Origin: Fontibacterium sp038145245
Lineage (GTDB): Bacteria > Pseudomonadota > Alphaproteobacteria > Pelagibacterales > Pelagibacteraceae
Assembly: GCA_038145245.1 (NCBI GenBank)
Contig: JAYQPI010000002.1
Location: 1-64,000 of the forward strand
Direction of reading: 5' to 3'
DNA length: 64,000 nucleotides
Part shown: in pieces, positions 26,234 through 34,818 of the stretch
Numbering within the stretch: position 1 is the stretch's first letter
Layout of the letters: each line of letters starts with the position of its first letter
Made by a program: the position numbers and the translations under genes
The notes under the pieces: model-generated
Seen by the model: the letters and a program-made list of their open reading frames with translations, nothing else
Databases searched by the model: none
What the model was told of the DNA's origin: nothing

Positions 26234-26901
26234 TGAATGAAATTAAAAACGTAAAATTTTGGATTTTTGATTTAGACAATACACTATACCCTTCCTCTAC
26301 AAACTTATTTTCTAAAATTGATAAACTAATGGCAAGTTTTATCACCCAACATTTAAATGTTAATCATCAAGAGGCTATTCAAATAAAAAATGATTATTTC
26401 CAAAAACATGGAACTACTTTGAATGGACTTATTAAACATCATAATATTGATCCACATCACTTTTTAGAATTTGTACATAATATTGATTATAGTTTTTTAA
26501 ATAAAAATGAAAAACTAAATAGAGAAATAAAAAATCTACCTGGAAAAAAAATTATATTTACAAATGGCTCAAGAAAACATGCAAAAAATGTTGTTAGCAA
26601 CTTACAACTTGATGAAAATCTTTTTTCAATATTTGATATTGTTGACTCAGATTTTATTCCAAAACCGGAAAGATCTCCCTATGAAAGACTTATTAAAAAA
26701 TATAACATTGTGCCAGAAGAAAGTATTTTTTTTGAGGACATCGCGCGTAATTTAAAGCCAGCTCATGAACTTGGCATGAAAACAGGATGGATAATAAATG
26801 AAGATAATTGGGCAAAAGAAGGACATGATGAGGATCATATACACTTTAAAATAAAAGAATTAGATCATTTTCTTGAACAGTGTAATTTGTTAATTAAATA
26901 G
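26233..26901 (+). CDS. pyrimidine 5'-nucleotidase-type HAD hydrolase
   Basis: A 222-residue HAD-superfamily phosphatase. The nucleophile motif FDLDNTLYPSS has Asp13 and Asp15; motif II is FTNGSRKHA; the later acid motif is IFFEDIARNLKPAHELGM. It matches the SSM1/SDT1-type nucleotidases that sit between argB and dapD in many alphaproteobacteria. Its physiological substrate is not shown by sequence. It is packed between argB (1-base overlap) and dapD (2-base gap). Confidence 0.85.
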   Translation: MNEIKNVKFWIFDLDNTLYPSSTNLFSKIDKLMASFITQHLNVNHQEAIQIKNDYFQKHGTTLNGLIKHHNIDPHHFLEFVHNIDYSFLNKNEKLNREIKNLPGKKIIFTNGSRKHAKNVVSNLQLDENLFSIFDIVDSDFIPKPERSPYERLIKKYNIVPEESIFFEDIARNLKPAHELGMKTGWIINEDNWAKEGHDEDHIHFKIKELDHFLEQCNLLIK

Positions 26902-26903
26902 AC

Positions 26904-27719
26904 ATGAGTATTGAAAATATTATTTTAAAAGCCTGGGAAGATAGAAGCAGAATAGATAAAAATACTGATAAATCAATTATTTCTGCAATAAACGAAACTT
27001 TAGAAAAACTTGATTCAGGAATTATTCGAGTATGCGAAAAAAAAAATAATGAATGGCATACCCATCAATGGATAAAAAAAGCAATTCTTTTAAGTTTCAA
27101 AATTCAAGATAATAAAATTTTGTCAGGTCCCTATACAAGTTGGTTCGACAAAGTAGATGGCAAAACAACTCATTGGGACGAAAAAAAACATCTTGATGCT
27201 GGATTTAGAGCAGTGCCTAATGGGGTTATAAGAAAATCTGCATATATTGGAAAAAATGTTGTGTTAATGCCTTCATTTATAAATGTAGGTGCATATGTTG
27301 ATGATGGTACAATGATTGACACCTGGTCAACTGTGGGTTCATGCGCACAAATTGGAAAAAATTGTCATATCTCTGGAGGAGTTGGAATCGGTGGAGTATT
27401 AGAACCTCTTCAAGCAAATCCAGTGATTATTGAAGACAATTGTTTTATTGGCGCAAGATCAGAAGTAGCCGAAGGAGTTATTGTTGGAGAAGGTTCAGTA
27501 ATTTCAATGGGAGTTTATCTTGGAGCCTCAACAAAAATTATAGATAGAAAAACAAACAAAACTATTTACGGAAAAGTTCCTCCTTATTCAGTTGTAGTTT
27601 CAGGATCACTTGCAAATGAAGACAAAAATAAGCCAAGTCTATATTGCGCAGTAATTGTAAAAACAGTTGATGAAAAAACCAGAAGCAAAACTTCAATAAA
27701 CGATCTACTGAGAGATTGA
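26904..27719 (+). CDS. dapD: tetrahydrodipicolinate N-succinyltransferase
   Basis: A 271-residue trimeric enzyme that succinylates tetrahydrodipicolinate in the succinylase branch of lysine and diaminopimelate synthesis. The middle shows the left-handed beta-helix hexapeptide pattern (YIGKNVVLMPSFINVGAYVDDGTMIDTWSTVGSCAQIG in successive turns), with GGVGIGGVLEPLQANP typical of DapD. It is followed 1 base later by dapE, giving consecutive pathway steps in one transcript. Confidence 0.97.
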   Translation: MSIENIILKAWEDRSRIDKNTDKSIISAINETLEKLDSGIIRVCEKKNNEWHTHQWIKKAILLSFKIQDNKILSGPYTSWFDKVDGKTTHWDEKKHLDAGFRAVPNGVIRKSAYIGKNVVLMPSFINVGAYVDDGTMIDTWSTVGSCAQIGKNCHISGGVGIGGVLEPLQANPVIIEDNCFIGARSEVAEGVIVGEGSVISMGVYLGASTKIIDRKTNKTIYGKVPPYSVVVSGSLANEDKNKPSLYCAVIVKTVDEKTRSKTSINDLLRD

Positions 27720-27720
27720 T

Positions 27721-28881
27721 ATGCTAAAGACTATCAATGAAGTTTCTTTAGCAAGAGATCTTGTTAAATGTCAGAGTGTTACGCCCAAAGACGATGGTGC
27801 AATTAATATAGTTGCAAAAAATCTAAAAAAAATAGGTTTTAAATGTCAAGTCATGGAGTTTCAAGAAAAAGGTACTGCAAAAATTAAAAACTTATATGCA
27901 AGAATTGGAAAAAGTTCTCCTAATTTTTGTTTTGCTGGACATACAGATGTTGTTCCAGTTGGAGACCTAAAGTCATGGACTGTTAATCCTTTTGGCGGAG
28001 TTATTAAAAATCAAAAATTAATCGGCCGGGGCATTAGCGATATGAAAGGCGCTATTGCTTGTTTTATAGCTGCTGTTAGCGAGTTTCTGAAAAAAAATAA
28101 GAAACTCAAAGGGTCTATAAGTTTACTTATAACAGGCGATGAAGAAACCGTTGCAATTAATGGAACAAAAAAAGTTATAGAAAAATTAATACAAAAAAAA
28201 GAAAAAATTAATTTTTGTATAGTTGGAGAACCTACAAATGAAAATAAATTAGGTGAAATGATTAAGATTGGCAGAAGAGGAAGTATGACGGGCTATTTAA
28301 CAATTATAGGCACACAAGGACATGTTGCCTATCCTCACGCTTCTAATAATCCTTCTACAATTATAATTGAAGTTTTAAATAAAATTAAAAAATTAAAATT
28401 AGATAGAGGCAATAAAGATTTTGAACCTTCAAATCTTGAGATTACAAAAATTACCATTGATAACACTGCCGATAATGTCATACCTGCGGAAGCAAAGGCT
28501 TCGTTCAATATAAGATTTAATAATTTACACACATCAAACTCTCTTAAAAATAAATTAAATAAAATTTTTTCTTCTACCACTAAAAAATCTAATGCAAGCT
28601 ATAAAATTAAGTATCATGTTTCAGGAGAATCTTTTTTAACAAAACCTAACAAAACTGTTTTCATGATTAAAAATATTATAAAAAAAAATACAAAAATTAA
28701 TCCTATTCTATCAACATCTGGTGGAACTTCTGATGCTCGTTTTATAAAAAAAATTACTCCTTGTATTGAATTTGGTTTAATTGCGAAAACTATTCATCAA
28801 GTAGATGAAATGGCCAGAGTGGCTGATTTAAAAAAATTAAAAAACATATATTTAGATATTCTTGTTAATTACTTTAAGTGA
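27721..28881 (+). CDS. dapE: succinyl-diaminopimelate desuccinylase
   Basis: A 386-residue M20-family zinc hydrolase that releases L,L-diaminopimelate for lysine and peptidoglycan. Metal ligands are visible in FAGHTDVVPVGD (His, then Asp in GRGISDMKGA) and the catalytic GDEE. IVGEPTNENKLGEMIKIGRRGS leads into the dimerisation domain, and STSGGTSDARFIKK plus KTIHQVDE complete the site. The GTG start of the following deacetylase overlaps its stop by 4 bases. Confidence 0.96.
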   Translation: MLKTINEVSLARDLVKCQSVTPKDDGAINIVAKNLKKIGFKCQVMEFQEKGTAKIKNLYARIGKSSPNFCFAGHTDVVPVGDLKSWTVNPFGGVIKNQKLIGRGISDMKGAIACFIAAVSEFLKKNKKLKGSISLLITGDEETVAINGTKKVIEKLIQKKEKINFCIVGEPTNENKLGEMIKIGRRGSMTGYLTIIGTQGHVAYPHASNNPSTIIIEVLNKIKKLKLDRGNKDFEPSNLEITKITIDNTADNVIPAEAKASFNIRFNNLHTSNSLKNKLNKIFSSTTKKSNASYKIKYHVSGESFLTKPNKTVFMIKNIIKKNTKINPILSTSGGTSDARFIKKITPCIEFGLIAKTIHQVDEMARVADLKKLKNIYLDILVNYFK

Positions 28882-29804
28882 CAACCTGTATATTTACCTC
28901 TGATTCTTCCGTTAAACATGACACTGGTCTTGGTCATCCAGAATGTCCTGAGCGAATTCCATCAATCATTAGTGGTTTAAAAAAAATACAATCTAAAAAT
29001 TTGATATGGAAAAAAGTAGGGTCGTTTGATGAAAAATATATTAAACTTACTCATTCACAGAAATATTTTGAAAAAATTAATCAATCATTTCCAAAGGATG
29101 GGTTAGTTTTTCTTGATGGAGACACGATTGTTTCTTCGGGCACTAAAAAAGCAGCTTACGACTCAGTTTCATCAATCATTAATGCTATAGATGGGGTGAT
29201 TACTAAAGAGTTTAGTAATGCTTTTTGTGTTATTAGACCTCCTGGACACCATGCTGAAAAGGAACAGGCTATGGGATTTTGTATATTTAATAACGTTGCT
29301 GTTGGAGCAACTTATTTATTAGAAAAATATAAATTAAATCGAGTAGCAATCGTTGATTTTGATGTTCATCATGGGAATGGAACGCAGGATATATTTTATA
29401 ATGAAAAGAGAATTTTATATATTTCTTCCCATCAGTTTCCATTTTATCCAGGCACAGGCTCTGAGGATGAGACTGGAAAATACAATAATATTTTAAATAT
29501 TCCTCTGCAAGCAGGGGTAAGCTCTAAAGAATTTTTTAATAGCTATAAAAAAGTTTATGAAAAATTAAATGAATTTAAACCTGAATTTTTATTATTATCA
29601 GCAGGTTTTGATGCTCATAAAAATGATCCTTTAGCTAATATTAATTTAGAATCTAAAGACTATTATTTTTTAACCAAAGAACTCATGAAAGTTGCAAAAC
29701 AGTCTTGTGAAAATAAAATAGTTTCAATTTTAGAAGGTGGCTACAATCTTACTGCTATTCAAGAAAGTGCCAAGTATCACGTTGAAGCTTTATTAGAAGT
29801 TTAA
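28878..29804 (+). CDS. histone-deacetylase family protein
   Basis: A 308-residue member of the HDAC/acetoin-utilisation/acetylpolyamine amidohydrolase superfamily. It keeps RPPGHHAE (tandem histidines), DFDVHHGNGTQDIF (zinc ligands) and LLSAGFDAHKNDPL. The start is a GTG in a GTGA overlap with dapE. Bacterial members deacylate small amines or proteins; the substrate here cannot be predicted. It ends one base before the convergent truA stop. Confidence 0.9.
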   Translation: MTTCIFTSDSSVKHDTGLGHPECPERIPSIISGLKKIQSKNLIWKKVGSFDEKYIKLTHSQKYFEKINQSFPKDGLVFLDGDTIVSSGTKKAAYDSVSSIINAIDGVITKEFSNAFCVIRPPGHHAEKEQAMGFCIFNNVAVGATYLLEKYKLNRVAIVDFDVHHGNGTQDIFYNEKRILYISSHQFPFYPGTGSEDETGKYNNILNIPLQAGVSSKEFFNSYKKVYEKLNEFKPEFLLLSAGFDAHKNDPLANINLESKDYYFLTKELMKVAKQSCENKIVSILEGGYNLTAIQESAKYHVEALLEV

Positions 29805-29805
29805 A

Positions 29806-30543
29806 TTAATAAATAATACTCTCTAAATATAATCCTGCAGCAGGCGCTGGGGGTGCGCATTTAGAACGATCTTTGGAATTTAACGCATCTAACAAATCAT
29901 CTTTTATCCATTTATTTTCACCCACAAGCTTTATACATCCCATAATAGATCGAACTTGATGTTGTAAAAAAGACTGCGATTCAAAATAACTATAAATATA
30001 ATCATCTTTTCTAAAAATATTTATTTTTTCCATAGTTTTTATTGGAGATTTAGCTCCGCACGAAGCTGATCTAAAAGTTGTAAAATCGTGAGTGCCTAAT
30101 AAAATTTGTGCAGCTTCGTTCATTTTTATTTCATCAAGTTTTATTTTTAATTGCCAAGCTCTATCTTTTTCTATGGATAAAGGTGAAGTTCGATTAATAA
30201 TTACATATTTGTAAACCCTTAACTTTGCATCTCGTCTTGCATCAAAATCGTCTGCTGTTAATTCTGTTTTTAAAATACTTATAGATTCATTTTTTAAATA
30301 AAAATTTAGAGCCTCTGTAATTTTTTTAGCATCAATATTTTTATTAAAGTCAAAATGAAAGACTTGATGAACAGCATGAACTCCTGTGTCAGTTCTTCCA
30401 GCTCCAAAAATTGTTATTTTCTTTTCAGCTATCTTCTCTATTGCTTGCTCAATCGCTTCTTGGATTGATCTGCCATTCAATTGTCTTTGCCAACCTACAA
30501 AATGAGTGCCATCATACTCAACTATACATTTTAATCTTGGCAT
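29806..30543 (-). CDS. truA: tRNA pseudouridine(38-40) synthase TruA
   Basis: A 245-residue enzyme that makes pseudouridine at positions 38-40 of tRNA anticodon stem-loops. The catalytic Asp52 is in GAGRTDTGVHA. YDGTHFVGWQRQ at the start and FLQHQVRSIMGC near the end are TruA signatures. It follows fmt with no gap, the typical def-fmt-truA order. Confidence 0.96.
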   Translation of the reverse strand: MPRLKCIVEYDGTHFVGWQRQLNGRSIQEAIEQAIEKIAEKKITIFGAGRTDTGVHAVHQVFHFDFNKNIDAKKITEALNFYLKNESISILKTELTADDFDARRDAKLRVYKYVIINRTSPLSIEKDRAWQLKIKLDEIKMNEAAQILLGTHDFTTFRSASCGAKSPIKTMEKINIFRKDDYIYSYFESQSFLQHQVRSIMGCIKLVGENKWIKDDLLDALNSKDRSKCAPPAPAAGLYLESIIY

Positions 30544-31464
30544 TTAAATCAATTGTGATGCTTTGGGAATTTTGTAACCTAATAAAAATTCTTTTACTTT
30601 TTGAATTTTCTTACCTGGTCTCTGGATTTCTAAGACTTGAACTGCAAAATCTTTACAGGCAATTAAAAGGTTATCATTAAGCGTCGTGCCAGTATTTCCT
30701 TTTTGATTTATAACTTCTGCTTTCCAAATCTTAATTCTTTCATTTTTAAAACTAAACCAAGCTCCTGGTGTTGGATTTAATGCATTGATTTGTCGTACGA
30801 TTTTATGTGCCTCATTATTCCAATTAATTTCCTCATCTTCATGAGTAATTTTTTTAGCATGTGTGGCTTTGGCGTGATCCTGTTCTTCAAATTTAGCTTT
30901 GTCTTCATCTATTAAATTGATAGCTTTAACTATTAATTTAGAGCCTAAAAGAGATAACTGGTTACTTAACAAACCGTAATTTAACTGATTATTAATCTCA
31001 ATCTTCTCGGATAACATTACAGGTCCTGAATCTAATCCTTTTTCAATTTTCATAATTGAAATTCCAGTAAATTCATCACCATTCATAATTGCTCTTTGAA
31101 TAGGTGCTGCGCCTCTCCAATGAGGTAATAAAGAAGCATGAATATTAATAAAACCTTTTTTAGATAAATTTAAAAAATTCTCAGGAATAATTTGTCCATA
31201 AGCAACAACAATCACTAAATCAGGTTCTATTTTTTTAAAAAAATCCAATTCTTCTTCATTTTTTAATGAACTAGGATAATGCACTTTTAAATTATTCTTT
31301 TCCGCTTCTAAATGAACTGGAGTTTTTTCAATTTTTAAACCTCTATTAGATTTTTTTGGCGGCTGCGTATAAACGTGAACAATATCTAAGTTTTTTTTAA
31401 TTAATTCTTTCAAAACAGGAACAGCAAATTCTGGTGTTCCCATGAAAATTATTTTTAATGACAT
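30544..31464 (-). CDS. fmt: methionyl-tRNA formyltransferase
   Basis: Formylates initiator Met-tRNA using 10-formyl-tetrahydrofolate. The 306-residue protein has FMGTPEFAVPVLKEL at the N-terminus, the folate-site block INIHASLLPHWRGAAPIQRAI (read in parts), GISIMKIEKGLDSGPV, and a smaller C-terminal tRNA-binding domain. It lies between def (7-base gap upstream) and truA on the minus strand. Confidence 0.97.
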   Translation of the reverse strand: MSLKIIFMGTPEFAVPVLKELIKKNLDIVHVYTQPPKKSNRGLKIEKTPVHLEAEKNNLKVHYPSSLKNEEELDFFKKIEPDLVIVVAYGQIIPENFLNLSKKGFINIHASLLPHWRGAAPIQRAIMNGDEFTGISIMKIEKGLDSGPVMLSEKIEINNQLNYGLLSNQLSLLGSKLIVKAINLIDEDKAKFEEQDHAKATHAKKITHEDEEINWNNEAHKIVRQINALNPTPGAWFSFKNERIKIWKAEVINQKGNTGTTLNDNLLIACKDFAVQVLEIQRPGKKIQKVKEFLLGYKIPKASQLI

Positions 31465-31471
31465 GGATTAC

Positions 31472-32002
31472 CTAAAAATTAATATGATCTGAAACAGCTT
31501 CTTTTTTTGCTTTTGAAAGTTTTTTTAAAATAAAAGATCTCTTTAGTTTTGATAAGTAATCAATAAATAAAACTCCATTCAAATGATCAATTTCATGTTG
31601 AATACAAGTTGAAAGTAATCCTTCCGCTTTTAGTAACTGTTCTTTTCCGTTTTGATCTAAATATTTTACATGACATTGTTCAGGTCTTTCTATTTCTGCA
31701 AATTGTTGAGGTAACGAAAGACAACCTTCTTCAAAAGTACATTTTGTTTTTGATGTCCAAACTATTTCTGGGTTTACAAAATACATTGGATTATTTGGCT
31801 CAGGTTCTTTCGCAATATCTATAACCACAACTCTTTTATGTACCCCAATTTGAACAGCAGCAAGACCAATTCCAGGAGCTGCATACATAGTCTCTAACAT
31901 ATCTTTCATGAGATTTTTAATTTCAAAATCTACTTTTTGAACCGGTTTTGATTTAATTCTTAATTGAGGATCCGGCTCTGTTAAGATTTGCCTAATAGTC
32001 AT
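31472..32002 (-). CDS. def: peptide deformylase
   Basis: Removes the formyl group from nascent proteins. The 176-residue metalloenzyme has all three motifs: GIGLAAVQIG (45-54), EEGCLSLP with metal ligand Cys94, and QHEIDHLNG with His136, Glu137 and His140. It forms an operon with fmt, the enzyme that adds the formyl group. A perfect 14-base palindrome lies between it and recR. Confidence 0.97.
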   Translation of the reverse strand: MTIRQILTEPDPQLRIKSKPVQKVDFEIKNLMKDMLETMYAAPGIGLAAVQIGVHKRVVVIDIAKEPEPNNPMYFVNPEIVWTSKTKCTFEEGCLSLPQQFAEIERPEQCHVKYLDQNGKEQLLKAEGLLSTCIQHEIDHLNGVLFIDYLSKLKRSFILKKLSKAKKEAVSDHINF

Positions 32003-32031
32003 AATGAAAAAATACTAAATCTACTTAATTA

Positions 32032-32045
32032 ATCAAGCGCTTGAT
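32032..32045. repeat. 14-bp perfect palindrome between recR and def
   Basis: ATCAAGCGCTTGAT is its own reverse complement and lies one base after the recR stop codon, 30 bases before the def start. It has no T run after it on either strand, so it is not an ordinary terminator. It could be an operator, an mRNA hairpin, or chance. Confidence 0.4.
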
Positions 32046-32046
32046 A

Positions 32047-32655
32047 CTAATCGGTATTTAAAGAACTACGATATTTAAATGCTGAAAATAATGTTCCGTC
32101 ATCTAAATATTCGATCTCACCACCCACTGGCAAGCCGTGTGCTAACTTAGTAACTTTAACATTTAAATTTTTAATACTATCTTTGATATAGTGTGCTGTT
32201 GTTTGGCCTTCGATTGTAGCGCTTGTTGCGAGGATAACTTCTTTTACTGAGTTCGCTTTAATTCTATTAACTAATGAACCAATTAAAAGATCTTCTGGAT
32301 TTATTCCATTAATTGCCGAGAGAGTTCCTCCTAAAATATGGTACTGGCCACTATAAACATTAGTGCTCTCAAGAGCCCACATATCTGCAACATTTTCTAC
32401 AACGCAAATTTGTTCATAATTATTCTTATTACTGCAATTACACTCAATTTTATTCGTTTTAAAATTTCCACAAAGATTACAACGAGCAACATTTTGATAA
32501 ACTTTATCTAAAGCACCAGATAGTGGTTTCATGATATTATCTCTGTTTTTAAGAAGATAAAGAGCAATACGTCTTGCAGACTTAGGTCCTAAACCTGGAA
32601 GTTTTGCAATCAGAAACATTAAAGTTTCTAAGTCTGGATGAGAATTATTTTTCAT
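32047..32655 (-). CDS. recR: recombination mediator RecR
   Basis: A 202-residue DNA repair protein that works with RecO and RecF at single-strand gaps. It has the N-terminal helix-hairpin-helix (LPGLGPKSARRIALYLL), a four-cysteine zinc motif (CNLCGNFKTNKIECNC) and a Toprim domain (ICVVENVADMWALE, then YHILGGTLSAINGINPEDL). The order dnaX-ybaB-recR is standard. Confidence 0.96.
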   Translation of the reverse strand: MKNNSHPDLETLMFLIAKLPGLGPKSARRIALYLLKNRDNIMKPLSGALDKVYQNVARCNLCGNFKTNKIECNCSNKNNYEQICVVENVADMWALESTNVYSGQYHILGGTLSAINGINPEDLLIGSLVNRIKANSVKEVILATSATIEGQTTAHYIKDSIKNLNVKVTKLAHGLPVGGEIEYLDDGTLFSAFKYRSSLNTD

Positions 32656-32657
32656 TA

Positions 32658-32975
32658 CTAAAAAGGAAGTTTAAATCCTGGAGGCAATTTTAAACCACCA
32701 GTTATTTTTGACATTTCTTCTGATGATTTAATCTCAACTTCTTTTTTAGCATTATTAGTAGCAATTATAATTAAATCTTCTAAAACTTCTTTTTCTTCTG
32801 CCATTAACTTTGGATCAATATCTATTTTGATCATTTCATAATTTCCATTCAAAATTACTTTCACAGCACCATTATTTGCAACTCCCTCTACCTGAATATT
32901 CTTGAGTGAGGCTTTTGCTTCCATCATTTTTTGCTGCATCTCCTGCGCTTTTTTTAACATTCCACCAAAATCCAT
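32658..32975 (-). CDS. YbaB/EbfC nucleoid-associated protein
   Basis: A 105-residue protein that binds DNA as a dimer. It begins DFGGMLKKAQEMQQKMMEAKASL, the long first helix of the family (read in two parts), and contains VEGVANNGAVKVILNGNYE. It overlaps the dnaX stop by one base and is followed by recR after 2 bases. Confidence 0.93.
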   Translation of the reverse strand: MDFGGMLKKAQEMQQKMMEAKASLKNIQVEGVANNGAVKVILNGNYEMIKIDIDPKLMAEEKEVLEDLIIIATNNAKKEVEIKSSEEMSKITGGLKLPPGFKLPF

Positions 32976-34669
32976 TATTTGATCTCCTCTACATCACTAA
33001 GCTCTGCGTCTGGAAAGTTTTCCTTTATCTTTTTGTAAACTTCACTTTCAAGCGCATCTTGTAATAATTTTTTTTTGTAAATCTCTTTATTCTCAAAAAT
33101 TGTATTTTTTCCAGCTTCTTTCGATAAAGAGATTATCCATCTTTCACCTGTCCACAATTTAAGTTTTTCTGTTAAATTTCTTACAAAATTTTTAGATAAT
33201 TTTTCATTAAACGAAATATCAATTTTTCCAGTCTCGAATTTTACTACTCGAACATTTCTTTCTAAATCAAACTTTAATTCAATTTCTTTTTTATCATTGG
33301 CAATTTGTACTAATTTTTCAAATGAATTAATTATTTCAATTTTTTTAACTTCTTGTTTTTTTTCTAAAATTTTTGGATTTCGATCTATGTCATCTTCTTT
33401 TTCTTGAAGAATACTCTTAATTTGTGTTTTTGCTGAGGTTTGTTTATTAATAATTGTTCCTGATTTAATTTCATTAAACTCATCCTTTTTTTCATTCGAC
33501 CCTGCTATTGCATTTGTATCTGAGTTTAAAACCTCTTCGATTACCTGTTCAGGACTTGGCAAATCCTTTAAATGAATTAGTCTCATAATTAACATTTGGA
33601 AAGAAAGAAAATGATTTGGGACAAAATTTAATTCTTCAATTCCTTTAAGAATAAATTGCCAAATCATCGAAATGTATGAAAAATCAATATCTTTAGATAG
33701 TTTAAAGATTAAATCAGATTCAGACTCTGAAACTGTTAGATCATTTTCAATTTTACCAAAACTTTTACTTCTAGAAATTAAATAAATAACTTCTAACATG
33801 TCTTGTAAGACTAACTTTGAATCAGCTCCTAAATCAAATATTTCCTGGACATCCTGTAGAGCTTTTTCTTTATCACCATTAATTACATAGCGTACAAGAT
33901 CAATAATTCTTGAACGATCAGCTATACCTAACATTGTTCTAACTGATTTTTCATTAATCTCTTCTCCTAAAACATTAAATGTTGAAATAGCCTGATCTAA
34001 TATAGATAGCGCATCTCTTACTGAGCCTTCCGATGCTTTTGCGATCATCATCAATGCCTTTTCATTAACTTTGGCTTTTTCTTTATCAGAAATCTTCTTT
34101 AAGAAAGAAATCATTTCTTCAAGTTTGATTCTTCTTAAATCAAATCTTTGACATCTCGAGATAATAGTTAGTGGTATTTTTTTAACTTCAGTAGTTGCTA
34201 ATATAAATTTAAGATGAGGAGGAGGTTCTTCTAAAGTTTTAAGTAGGCCATTAAATGCTTGTTTTGATAACATATGAACTTCATCAATAATGAAAACTTT
34301 ATATTTAGCACTTGTAGGATAATATTTAGCAGAATCAATTAATTCTCTAATGTCATCAATTCCAGTTTTAGAAGCGGCATCCATTTCTAAAACATCGATA
34401 TGATTTGAATCTGTTATAGCTTCACAATGACAAAAGCCTTCACACTTTTTTTGTAAAGTTTCAATATTTTTACAATTAATAGCTTTAGCAATTATTCTTG
34501 CAGTCGTCGTTTTTCCAACGCCTCTAATTCCTGTTAATAAATAAGCATTAGGAATACGATCTAATTTAATCGCATTTTTAATAATTTGTACCATCACATC
34601 TTGACCTATAACTTCATCAAAACTTTGTGGTCGATACTTTAGAGCTAAACCTTTATGATTATTTTCCAT
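32975..34669 (-). CDS. dnaX: DNA polymerase III subunit gamma/tau
   Basis: A 564-residue clamp-loader ATPase. Walker A is GIRGVGKTT near residue 45, followed by the zinc-binding cysteines CKNIETLQKKCEGFCHC. Walker B is FIIDEVHMLSKQAF, the sensor is TTEVKKIPLTIISRCQRFDLRR (read in parts), and the C-terminal tau part is less conserved. I saw no obvious poly-A slippage site of the E. coli type and did not resolve whether gamma is made. The SRP RNA gene lies directly upstream. Confidence 0.95.
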   Translation of the reverse strand: MENNHKGLALKYRPQSFDEVIGQDVMVQIIKNAIKLDRIPNAYLLTGIRGVGKTTTARIIAKAINCKNIETLQKKCEGFCHCEAITDSNHIDVLEMDAASKTGIDDIRELIDSAKYYPTSAKYKVFIIDEVHMLSKQAFNGLLKTLEEPPPHLKFILATTEVKKIPLTIISRCQRFDLRRIKLEEMISFLKKISDKEKAKVNEKALMMIAKASEGSVRDALSILDQAISTFNVLGEEINEKSVRTMLGIADRSRIIDLVRYVINGDKEKALQDVQEIFDLGADSKLVLQDMLEVIYLISRSKSFGKIENDLTVSESESDLIFKLSKDIDFSYISMIWQFILKGIEELNFVPNHFLSFQMLIMRLIHLKDLPSPEQVIEEVLNSDTNAIAGSNEKKDEFNEIKSGTIINKQTSAKTQIKSILQEKEDDIDRNPKILEKKQEVKKIEIINSFEKLVQIANDKKEIELKFDLERNVRVVKFETGKIDISFNEKLSKNFVRNLTEKLKLWTGERWIISLSKEAGKNTIFENKEIYKKKLLQDALESEVYKKIKENFPDAELSDVEEIK

Positions 34670-34770
34670 AAAAAACGGGAGACTGAGGACAACCTGAAAA
34701 ATTATCGTTACGGCTGCTTCTTTTCAGACCTGACCGGATTAGCGTAATCTCCACCTGCCACCAATCTCCC
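34670..34770 (-). ncRNA. ffs: bacterial signal recognition particle RNA (4.5S type)
   Basis: Read on the minus strand, GGGAGATTG (from 34770) pairs with CAGTCTCCC ending at 34677, closing a long hairpin of about 94 bases. The inner segment GGTCAGGTCTGAAAAGAAGC followed by AGCC matches the SRP Alu-less core that binds Ffh, with its asymmetric AGCAGCC side. The usual GGAA tetraloop reads GAAA. A T run follows the stem as a terminator (34675-34671). It lies between pheA and dnaX, a common alphaproteobacterial place. Confidence 0.92.
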
Positions 34771-34775
34771 AAAAT

Positions 34776-34781
34776 ATTATA
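34776..34781 (-). promoter_or_regulatory. -10 element of the SRP RNA promoter
   Basis: A perfect TATAAT on the minus strand ends 5 bases before the first base of the SRP RNA helix, which is where the start point should be. The matching -35 is weak. Confidence 0.6.
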
Positions 34782-34818
34782 ACAAGATAATTAAAAAAAA
34801 ACGACAGCTATAATAATT

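Noticed and set aside
28878..29804. Histone-deacetylase-like protein considered as a partner of the histone-like peptide
   Set aside because: The two genes are 14 kb apart. Bacterial members of this family usually act on small amines or acetoin-related substrates, and nothing else links them.
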